Source of the DNA: Thermoplasmata archaeon
GTDB taxonomy: Archaea > Thermoplasmatota > Thermoplasmata > Halarchaeoplasmatales > Halarchaeoplasmataceae
NCBI GenBank assembly: GCA_019594195.1
Contig: JAFDTP010000063.1
Coordinates: 1 to 10,081, forward strand
Direction of reading: 5' to 3'
Length of the DNA stretch: 10,081 nt
The notes under the pieces: generated by a model
What the model was told of the DNA's origin: nothing
Databases searched by the model: none
Seen by the model: only the letters and a program-made list of their open reading frames with translations
Translations under genes and position numbers: made by a program
Part shown: piece after piece, positions 1 to 5,663 of the stretch
Numbering within the stretch: the first letter of the stretch is position 1
Layout: each line of letters starts with the position of its first letter

Positions 1-1
1 A

Positions 2-1135
2 GGCACCGTTATAGAGCTGACAGTAGAAGAAGGCGATGTAGTTGAAGAAGATGAAGATATCGGTAAGGTCGAGACGGACAAAGCCTTAGTAGATATCTCT
101 TCCCCCTATTCAGGGACAGTACTTAAGGTTCCAGTATCCGAAGGAGACGAGGTTAAAGTCGGTGAAGTCATCATCGTGGTGGGCGAAGAAGGTGAAGAGA
201 TACCTGAAGAGGATATTGAAAAAGAAGAACCCGATAAGATAGAAAAACCTGCGAAACCCAAACCTAAGGATAGAGGTGAAGAGATAAAAGCCACTCCAAG
301 GATCAGGAAACTAGCTGAAGAGAAGGGCATAGATCTGAGCGAAGTCGAAGGGACCGGCTCGGGTGGAAGGATCACTGAAGAGGATCTCGAGAGGCTCGAA
401 GAAGAGGAAGAGCCGCCTAGAGTAAGATTGAAACATGATTTTTACGGCGATATCGAGCACGTGGAATATAAAGGAGTCAGGAAGACCATAGGAGACAAGA
501 TGACCGAGTCCAAATTTTCGGCGCCTCACGCCGCATCCATGGATGAGGCGGACGTTACTGAACTTTGGGACCTGAGAGAAGAGTTGAAGGAGCAGAGTGA
601 ATCTGGCCTTAGTTTCCTTCCGTTGGTGACCAAAGCGGCGATCGAAGCTTTGAAGGAGAATCCCCTGCTGAACGCCGAACTAGTCGAGGAATACGAAGAT
701 ATCATAGTCAAGAAGTACTACAACATCGGTATAGCTGTCGCCACTGACAACGGTCTTATGGTCCCTGTAGTGAAGCGTGCTGAATTCAAAGACGTGTTCG
801 AGTTGTACGATAATATCGTTGAACTTGTAGAGAAAGCTAAAGAAAGGAGTATAGATCTAGCCGACCTGAAAGGTAGTACTTTCACGATAACGAACTACGG
901 CTCTTTGGGAGGCACCTACGGAGTACCGATAATAAATCCACCAAACGTCGCAGTCCTAGGAACTGGAAAGATAAGAGAACTACCTAGGGTAGTTGACGGA
1001 GATATAGTCCCGAGAAAGGTGATGCAGCTCAGCGTTTCCTTCGATCATAGAGTAGTGGATGGAGCAGAGGTCGCGCAGTTCATGAACACACTGATAGAAT
1101 ATCTAGAAGACCCTGAGAAGATTCCTTTAGAGTGA
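2..1135 (+). CDS. 2-oxoacid dehydrogenase complex, dihydrolipoamide acyltransferase (E2), 5'-truncated
   Basis: The frame is open from the first base, so the gene begins outside the window; 377 residues remain and probably only some 10-20 are missing. Three E2 domains appear in order. A lipoyl domain spans about residues 1-60, with the modified lysine in ETDKA (Lys27 of the fragment, codon 80-82). A Glu/Lys/Pro-rich linker leads to a peripheral-subunit-binding domain at about 98-131 (TPRIRKLAEEKGIDL, then GTGSGGRITEEDL). The catalytic acyltransferase domain, about 153-377, ends with the active-site motif DHRVVDG (His349, codon 1046-1048; Asp353). As a family, E2 passes an acyl group from E1 to CoA on a swinging lipoyl arm and forms the core of the cytoplasmic complex. 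The acyl substrate (pyruvate, branched-chain or other) cannot be read from this piece. E1 and E3 genes are not in the window and may lie upstream. The gene is convergent with a lipoate ligase. Confidence 0.95.
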   Translation, partial: GTVIELTVEEGDVVEEDEDIGKVETDKALVDISSPYSGTVLKVPVSEGDEVKVGEVIIVVGEEGEEIPEEDIEKEEPDKIEKPAKPKPKDRGEEIKATPRIRKLAEEKGIDLSEVEGTGSGGRITEEDLERLEEEEEPPRVRLKHDFYGDIEHVEYKGVRKTIGDKMTESKFSAPHAASMDEADVTELWDLREELKEQSESGLSFLPLVTKAAIEALKENPLLNAELVEEYEDIIVKKYYNIGIAVATDNGLMVPVVKRAEFKDVFELYDNIVELVEKAKERSIDLADLKGSTFTITNYGSLGGTYGVPIINPPNVAVLGTGKIRELPRVVDGDIVPRKVMQLSVSFDHRVVDGAEVAQFMNTLIEYLEDPEKIPLE

Positions 1136-1136
1136 T

Positions 1137-1874
1137 CTACGGACTGAGATTCCAACCCTCTTTTCCATATTTTTTATCTACTAGTTCTTTCGCGCTGTCT
1201 AATTCTTCTTTCCGTATCTTTTCAGTGAAGTGTTCTTTTCCCTCTAACAGTCCAGACTTCAAAAGTTGATAAAGACCATCGAATGAGATATCAGCGAGTT
1301 CGGAGATACCCATCACAGAGTTCATTTCAGAATTGATGTATCTATCCCCAGTGTGAGAATCTTTCAATACTGAGAACATCGTCTTTTGATCAGGCCTGTA
1401 AAGTACGGTGCCATGTTGGAGAACAGCTTCGCTAGTCATCTTTTGGGCGTTACCTGAGATCTTATGGCCTCCCACGAAAACGCTGTTAGGCTCTACGAAC
1501 TCCGCGTCTATATCTATTTGATCAAATATGTTTGCTAATCTGGTACAGATCTCTCTATAGATCAAGGTTATATCCATCGGAAAATGGTCTTTTGGAGCTA
1601 TGATGCTGTAAACGATCTCGTCTCCGGGTGAATGATACATGGCTCCACCGCCGCTCGGCCTTCTTATCACGCCTATGTTTTCATCTCTGCAAAGTTTTAG
1701 GTCTACTTCATTACTGGCTTTCTGACTCCTTCCGATAGTTACAGCTCTACCCCCCCATTCCCAGAAACGGAGTATGGATGTTTTAGTTCGGGAGACTTCT
1801 TTGAGGAGGACCTCTTCTAGAGCGATAGCGAAGTAAGGATCGGTTTCTTCCTTTGGGATGAATCTCCATTCCAT
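1137..1874 (-). CDS. lplA: Lipoate-protein ligase A, catalytic-domain-only (archaeal split type)
   Basis: This 245-residue protein of the biotin/lipoate ligase fold has the hallmark RRPSGGGAMYH (71-81), the catalytic-lysine segment GGHKISGNAQ (Lys138), LQHGTVL (152-158) and a C-terminal KYGKEGWN typical of LplA. The family activates lipoate with ATP and attaches it to the lipoyl-domain lysine of E2 or GcvH. Bacterial LplA carries a further C-terminal domain of roughly 80-100 residues. That domain is absent here, as in Thermoplasma, where a separate LplB protein supplies it; no LplB is in this window. The only cysteines are Cys62 and Cys110, both before the lysine motif, which argues mildly against a cysteine-dependent octanoyltransferase (LipM). 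The ATG at 1874 follows a weak purine stretch and a TATA-like element close upstream, so a near-leaderless mRNA is likely. The stop lies one base from the E2 stop on the other strand. Confidence 0.9.
   Translation of the reverse strand: MEWRFIPKEETDPYFAIALEEVLLKEVSRTKTSILRFWEWGGRAVTIGRSQKASNEVDLKLCRDENIGVIRRPSGGGAMYHSPGDEIVYSIIAPKDHFPMDITLIYREICTRLANIFDQIDIDAEFVEPNSVFVGGHKISGNAQKMTSEAVLQHGTVLYRPDQKTMFSVLKDSHTGDRYINSEMNSVMGISELADISFDGLYQLLKSGLLEGKEHFTEKIRKEELDSAKELVDKKYGKEGWNLSP
1161..1175 (+). terminator. Possible U-tract terminator for the E2 transcript, inside lplA
   Basis: Two T-runs on the plus strand (1161-1164 and 1170-1175) lie 26-40 bases past the E2 stop. Archaeal transcription can stop at U-tracts without a hairpin. 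If used, the E2 mRNA would overlap the 3' end of the lplA mRNA in antisense. The T-runs also encode lysine/tyrosine codons of lplA on the other strand, so they may be coincidental. Confidence 0.3.
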
Positions 1875-1896
1875 CTCTTTTTCATATTACATAAAT

Positions 1897-1909
1897 CAAT
1901 AAATAATTT
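1897..1909 (-). promoter_or_regulatory. TATA-like element for lplA
   Basis: Read on the minus strand, this gives an A/T-only core (AAATTATTTATTG) centred about 29 bases upstream of the lplA ATG. An archaeal start site about 25 bases downstream would leave only a few bases of leader. The whole 1875-2006 gap is AT-rich, so the exact box is uncertain. Confidence 0.4.
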
Positions 1910-1969
1910 GATGTCGATTTTGAGTCCATGATGATATTCAAACTAAGATTTATTTGAAATATTGATAAA

Positions 1970-1980
1970 TTATATATAAA
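1970..1980 (+). promoter_or_regulatory. TATA box for the RDD-family gene
   Basis: TTATATATAAA is a near-perfect archaeal TATA box. Its centre at about 1975 predicts transcription starting near 2000, only a few bases before the ATG at 2007. It lies in the 132-base divergent region shared with lplA. No operator or repeat was recognised in the rest of that region. Confidence 0.7.
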
Positions 1981-2006
1981 ATGTCTTGATGGTACTATAG
2001 AGAGAT

Positions 2007-2552
2007 ATGGCCGGTGAGGATAAAGAAGAGCCTTGGGGTATAGAATGGGAAGATGTACTTGACAGTTCTAGTGTATCTCACGCTGGGTTTTTTTCTAGAT
2101 ATTTAGCTTTCAGGATAGACGGTCTTGTCTGTGGATTATTGATCTCACTCCCCATATTTATCATAACAGTTTTTTACCTGAGAGGCGTCTTTCTGGTCTT
2201 TGGTATACTAGCTGCTTTGATATTTCCTGAGATCCTTTATTTTTCTTTGCTCGAATGGAAATGGAATACGATCGGAAAAAGCTTTGCCGGGATCGAGGTA
2301 GTAGACCGTGACAAAAAATCGATCGGTTTTAAACAAGCGTTAATTAGGAATTCAGAAAGGGTCATATGGATGATACCATTGTTAGGCCAATTATTTCTTT
2401 ATATGAGTATTTCAAGTATCAAAGATGCGGGTGTGAGATTTGGAGATGATTGGGCAGAAACCTACGTGATCGAAAAGGGCTCTGATTTTGACTCTAAACA
2501 GCGAAAGCCTGCGGGTAAAATAAATTCAGGTGACATGTTAGGGAGGTTCTAA
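2007..2552 (+). CDS. RDD-family integral membrane protein
   Basis: The protein has 181 residues. An acidic, Trp-containing N-terminus of about 25 residues precedes the RDD domain. The domain opens with GFFSRYLAFRID (Arg31, Asp38), followed by hydrophobic segments at about 38-57, 60-81 and 118-135. Between the second and third segments is the conserved hydrophilic stretch TIGKSFAGIEVVD (88-100). The domain closes with AGVRFGDDWAETYVI (141-155), matching the usual RLGD..A.T ending. A soluble tail of about 25 residues follows. RDD proteins are small three- or four-helix membrane proteins. A few have been linked to ion transport or osmotic adaptation, but most have no known role, so no substrate is proposed. 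The gene appears monocistronic, with a strong TATA box just upstream and a separate promoter for the next gene. Confidence 0.85.
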   Translation: MAGEDKEEPWGIEWEDVLDSSSVSHAGFFSRYLAFRIDGLVCGLLISLPIFIITVFYLRGVFLVFGILAALIFPEILYFSLLEWKWNTIGKSFAGIEVVDRDKKSIGFKQALIRNSERVIWMIPLLGQLFLYMSISSIKDAGVRFGDDWAETYVIEKGSDFDSKQRKPAGKINSGDMLGRF

Positions 2553-2593
2553 CCCCCTTTAAATAGCTCGATCGCTGCATCAAAGTGATAGTT

Positions 2594-2600
2594 TTTTATA
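2594..2600 (+). promoter_or_regulatory. TATA-like element for the Usp gene
   Basis: TTTTATA lies at the end of a T6 run (2592-2597), about 28 bases before the ATG at 2625, and predicts a nearly leaderless mRNA. The T-run could also serve as a U-tract terminator for the preceding RDD gene. A second TATA-like core (TTTAAATA, 2558-2565) lies further upstream and would give a leader of about 40 bases. Confidence 0.5.
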
Positions 2601-2624
2601 TGCTTAATGAGTATAGCGTAAACC

Positions 2625-3050
2625 ATGTACGAGAGGGTTATCTTACCTACAGACGGGTCTGAAACAGCAGAGATAGGGATAGAAGAAGGTCTATCTCTCG
2701 CAAAAAATTTAGACATACCTGCACTTTGCATCTACGTCACCGATTTCTCTACACTCAAAGATTTGAAGGAAAAGAACTATAAAAAAGATGTAAGGAGGGA
2801 CATGGAAAAGATCGGTGAAAGGGCTTTGAAGAGTGTAAGAAAGAGAGCCCATGAGATGGGGGTCGATATCGAGACTAGAAACCTCATAGGTAAACCTTAT
2901 CAAAAGATAACCGAGACCGCTGGTGAAAACGATATAATCTACATCAGCAGTCACGGCGCTTCAGGTTTTTCTGAACTGATATTCGGCAGCACTACTGAAA
3001 AAGTTCTCAAACACGCTGAATGTACTGTTTCAGTAGTAAAATCTCGATGA
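2625..3050 (+). CDS. Universal stress protein (UspA family), single domain
   Basis: This 141-residue protein has the typical single-domain Usp length. It starts with the β1 motif YERVILPTDGSE (2-13), whose Asp10 sits at the usual nucleotide-contacting position. It ends with the C-terminal nucleotide-binding block SSHGASGFSELIFGSTTEKV (108-127) and the closing strand CTVSVVK. The ATP-binding Usp motif is G-2X-G-9X-G(S/T). Here Gly111, nine residues, Gly121 and Ser122 are kept, but the first glycine is Ser108. Family members are cytoplasmic, usually dimeric, and modulate responses to stress or bind nucleotides; no specific partner is evident. The start is supported by a TATA-like element about 28 bases upstream. 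The gene stands alone: promoter-like sequence precedes both it and the next gene. Confidence 0.92.
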   Translation: MYERVILPTDGSETAEIGIEEGLSLAKNLDIPALCIYVTDFSTLKDLKEKNYKKDVRRDMEKIGERALKSVRKRAHEMGVDIETRNLIGKPYQKITETAGENDIIYISSHGASGFSELIFGSTTEKVLKHAECTVSVVKSR

Positions 3051-3127
3051 ATGGTACCCTTGATATCTACGATGATATTTTAGGGTTTTTGATCCTCTAT
3101 GATGTTATATCGGGTAATGGATAGAAA

Positions 3128-3137
3128 CTTTTTTATC
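3128..3137 (+). promoter_or_regulatory. TATA-like element for the PLP enzyme/DUF1611/GNAT operon
   Basis: CTTTTTTATC is centred about 30 bases upstream of the ATG at 3163. It predicts a start at about 3158 and an essentially leaderless first cistron, consistent with the absence of a Shine-Dalgarno motif there. The rest of 3051-3127 holds only a T-rich stretch (3077-3090) that may end the Usp transcript. Confidence 0.5.
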
Positions 3138-3162
3138 CACATTCCATAGATATCATTATCCG

Positions 3163-4113
3163 ATGACTTACGGCATAGGTAACACCTCTCTAGTCAGGGC
3201 TGAAAATCTTGAGAAGCATTTTGATATAGACAGATTGTTCCTGAAACTTGAGGGAGAAAACCCGACAGGCACGCACAAAGACAGACTTGCGATCCAGCAC
3301 GTAGACGACGCTATAATCAGAAATTATGACAGCATAACGGTAGGTTCCTGCGGGAACTATGGAAAGGCGATGAGTTTTGTGGCTAATAAATCCAAACTAG
3401 ATTGCCATATATTTATCCCTAGAAAATATACAGGAGAGATGGTAGGAAAGATCGAGGAATACGGTGCAGAGATACATAGAGTGGAAGGTGGGTACGAAGA
3501 AGCCGTTGAGGAGAGCAGAAAAAAAGCGAAAAAAAACGGATGGTACGATGCTAACCCTGGAGGCAAAAACACGCCTATTTCACTTGTAGCCTACGTAGAT
3601 GTTGCAGAAGAGATACAAGAAGAACTCGGAAAACCACCAGAGAGTGTTTCAGTCGCGGTAGGTAATGGAACTACTCTCGCCGGCCTTCATCTTGGTTTTA
3701 GACTTCTCTGGAGAAAGGATCGTGCGGAGCACATACCTCATATGCTGGGTGCTTCGAGTCTTGGAAACAATGCTATTATAGAAACAATTAGACAGGAAAA
3801 ACGTGAGATGATCGAACTCGATCCAGAAGATATAAGAGAGTCCGAAGTAAACGAGCCACTGTTAAATTGGCGATCGTTAGACGGGCAGGAAGCTATAAAC
3901 GCTATATACGATACGGAAGGGATAGCTGTCGGGCTTGATGATGAAGAACTCGTTCATTACAAAGACCTGATATCGGATGAAGAAAACATAAACTGTTTAC
4001 CCGCCTCAGCCTCAGCACTAGGTGCCCTTGCTAAATTTATCGAAGATAGTGAAGGCGATTCAGATGTCCACGTCATCGTTTTAACATCTGGTGAAAAACA
4101 TGTTTGGAATTGA
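3163..4113 (+). CDS. Threonine-synthase-like PLP-dependent enzyme (fold type II)
   Basis: This 316-residue enzyme belongs to the tryptophan-synthase-β / threonine-synthase superfamily. Visible motifs are NPTGTHKDR (33-41) with the predicted Schiff-base Lys39, SCGNYG (62-67) for the substrate carboxylate, and the PLP-phosphate loop GNGTT (167-171). A closing LTSGEKH (307-313) resembles the end of threonine synthases. These enzymes do β- or γ-elimination or replacement on amino acids in the cytoplasm. At 316 residues it is shorter than usual threonine synthases and lacks an N-terminal extension. With THKDR in place of the common SFKDR, its substrate is uncertain; threonine synthase, cysteate-synthase-like and ammonia-lyase activities all remain possible. 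It is the first gene of a three-gene operon and overlaps the DUF1611 gene. The Shine-Dalgarno motif of that gene lies within its last codons. Confidence 0.85.
   Translation: MTYGIGNTSLVRAENLEKHFDIDRLFLKLEGENPTGTHKDRLAIQHVDDAIIRNYDSITVGSCGNYGKAMSFVANKSKLDCHIFIPRKYTGEMVGKIEEYGAEIHRVEGGYEEAVEESRKKAKKNGWYDANPGGKNTPISLVAYVDVAEEIQEELGKPPESVSVAVGNGTTLAGLHLGFRLLWRKDRAEHIPHMLGASSLGNNAIIETIRQEKREMIELDPEDIRESEVNEPLLNWRSLDGQEAINAIYDTEGIAVGLDDEELVHYKDLISDEENINCLPASASALGALAKFIEDSEGDSDVHVIVLTSGEKHVWN
4090..4094 (+). promoter_or_regulatory. Shine-Dalgarno GGTGA deciding the DUF1611 start
   Basis: GGTGA, complementary to the end of archaeal 16S rRNA, lies five bases before the ATG at 4100. The alternative in-frame GTG at 4091 is part of the motif itself and has no ribosome-binding site of its own, so 4100 is the better start. 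Confidence 0.7.
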
Positions 4114-5188
4114 AAAAAAGATCCCGGCTTTGATATATTCAGAAGGTGAGTTCGGAAGGATAGATGGAAAAACTGCGAACGGCCTAGTAAGATTTTCGGA
4201 AAAGTACGAGATAATCGGCGTGATCGACAGCACTAGGTCAGAGAGCTACGTTAGCGAAGTATTGGATGATGTAGAAGAAGATATACCTATCTTCACCGAT
4301 CTCGAGGAAGCGCTCGACAAGCTGAAAACAGAGCCGAAGGCGTTCATAAATGGCATAGCTAGAGACGGTGGAGGTTTCCCTTACGATCATAAAGACATCT
4401 TTTTAAAGGCTATAGAAAACGGGATGGATATAGTTCACGGCTGTCACGATCATATCTCTGAAGAAGAGGAATTTAAGAAGAAAGCGGAAGAATATGATGT
4501 TGAAATCTGGGATGTCAGGAAAGAACCTGAAGATCCACATTTTTTCACCGGAAAACTCAGAGATATCGATGATCCTCCAAGGATCCTCGTATCCGGTACT
4601 GACTGCGCAATAGGGAAGAGAACATTCTGCATAGAATTATGCAAAGAATTAGAAGACCGGGGTTATAATCCAGTATTCGTCGCTACCGGACAGACCGGTA
4701 TGATACAGGGGGCAAAATACGGATTTCCTTTAGATGGTATACGAGGAGACTTCCTCAGCGGTGAAACTGAGCACGTGGTTTGGCAGGCCTCAACCGATGA
4801 TGAGCACGACGTGGTGATAGTTGAGGGGCAGGCATGTATCGTCCATCCACAGGGTGGTAATCCTTTAGCTCTGATGAAGGGAGTACACCCTCATGGTGTT
4901 GTCTTGATACACGCTCCGGGTAGAGAAGAAAAGGATGGTTTGCCTGAATTCGATCCCCCTAATATTGATGATGAGAAAGAGACGATAGAGTTCTTCTACC
5001 CAGAGTCAGTGATCTCCATCGGTATCAACCACGAAGGGGGTATAGACGTAGAAGAATGGGTGAAAAAATATGAGGATGTATATGGTATACCAGCAGAAGA
5101 TGCTCTTCTAGGAAGGCCAAAAAAGACAGCTGACAAGATAGAAGAAAAATTTATCAAAGGAGATCCAAAAGTGAAGAGGGCAAGATGA
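4100..5188 (+). CDS. DUF1611 / DgcN-family P-loop protein
   Basis: From the ATG at 4100 the protein has 362 residues, the usual size for this family. The N-terminal half (about 1-155) looks Rossmann-like, with IIGVIDSTR (38-46), a conserved-looking NGIARDGGGFP (84-94) and IVHGCHDHIS (111-120). The C-terminal half is P-loop-like: GTDCAIGKRT (166-175; Lys173, Thr175), then TGQTGMIQG (196-204), and VVIVEGQACIVHP (238-250) in a Walker-B-like position. I recognise this as DUF1611 (N- and C-terminal domains). To my knowledge the bacterial member DgcN has been described as a D-glutamate N-acetyltransferase working with the epimerase DgcA; no DgcA is in this window, so that activity is not assumed here. 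The gene overlaps the PLP enzyme by 14 bases and the GNAT by 4 (ATGA), implying one mRNA and coupled translation. A GTG at 4091 is a less likely start. Confidence 0.85.
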   Translation: MFGIEKKIPALIYSEGEFGRIDGKTANGLVRFSEKYEIIGVIDSTRSESYVSEVLDDVEEDIPIFTDLEEALDKLKTEPKAFINGIARDGGGFPYDHKDIFLKAIENGMDIVHGCHDHISEEEEFKKKAEEYDVEIWDVRKEPEDPHFFTGKLRDIDDPPRILVSGTDCAIGKRTFCIELCKELEDRGYNPVFVATGQTGMIQGAKYGFPLDGIRGDFLSGETEHVVWQASTDDEHDVVIVEGQACIVHPQGGNPLALMKGVHPHGVVLIHAPGREEKDGLPEFDPPNIDDEKETIEFFYPESVISIGINHEGGIDVEEWVKKYEDVYGIPAEDALLGRPKKTADKIEEKFIKGDPKVKRAR

Positions 5189-5637
5189 ATAGAAAAAATA
5201 TCAGATACAAAAGGATAGACGGTGAACCTATAGATGATCAAGAGGTGGAGATGTCTACCGAACTACTTCACGGATATCTTAAAGAGTTCATATCTAAAGA
5301 TGCGCTGAAAAAAGACGTGGAGTATTGCTTTAAACAGGGTAGGGTCTGCGCAGCCTATCATGGAGAAGAACTCATCGGCGTTGTGGTAGGGGTAAAAACA
5401 CCTTTCTTCGATAAATTCCATATCGGTCATATAGCGGTCAAAAAGGAGTTTCAAGGTAAAGGTATAGGCAGTGAATTGACCGAGATGGTGATACCAGATC
5501 AAACAGGAGCGAGTGTTCATCTAAACATGGGGAATCCTGAGACGGAAAACTTCTATAAAAAATTAGGATTCAAACAGACTCATAAGCGCTTCAAAAGAGC
5601 TTCTAAAAAAGAGAACGATGTAAAACCGAGCGATTAA
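5185..5637 (+). CDS. GNAT-family N-acetyltransferase
   Basis: The protein has 150 residues, a normal size for a single GNAT domain. The acetyl-CoA pyrophosphate loop is visible in IAVKKEFQGKGIGSEL (83-98), containing Q/R-x-x-G-x-G as Gln90-Gly91-Lys92-Gly93-Ile94-Gly95. It is preceded by the strand HGEELIGVVVG (59-69) and followed by NFYKKLGFK (122-130), the usual C-terminal segment. The last 15 or so residues are lysine-rich and probably disordered. GNATs move an acetyl group from acetyl-CoA to an amine; the acceptor is not readable. The ATG overlaps the DUF1611 stop (ATGA), with a GAGGG ribosome-binding motif at 5176-5180. Co-expression suggests a small molecule made by the two upstream enzymes, but a protein N-terminus is equally possible from sequence alone. 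Confidence 0.85.
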   Translation: MNRKNIRYKRIDGEPIDDQEVEMSTELLHGYLKEFISKDALKKDVEYCFKQGRVCAAYHGEELIGVVVGVKTPFFDKFHIGHIAVKKEFQGKGIGSELTEMVIPDQTGASVHLNMGNPETENFYKKLGFKQTHKRFKRASKKENDVKPSD

Positions 5638-5655
5638 AAAATAAAAGGTTTTTTT
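5636..5655. terminator. Bidirectional U-tract terminator between the GNAT operon and ppdK
   Basis: Only 26 bases separate the two convergent stop codons. Within them lie seven plus-strand Ts (5649-5655) and, on the minus strand, T4-A-T6 (complement of 5636-5646). Each strand thus has a U-tract just after its stop, enough for archaeal factor-independent termination. No hairpin of note is present. Confidence 0.65.
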
Positions 5656-5663
5656 GGTAGATA

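Noticed and set aside
3051..3127. Repeated GATAT-type words suggesting an operator
   Set aside because: The copies are short, irregularly spaced and expected in AT-rich sequence; no consistent inverted or direct repeat could be defined.
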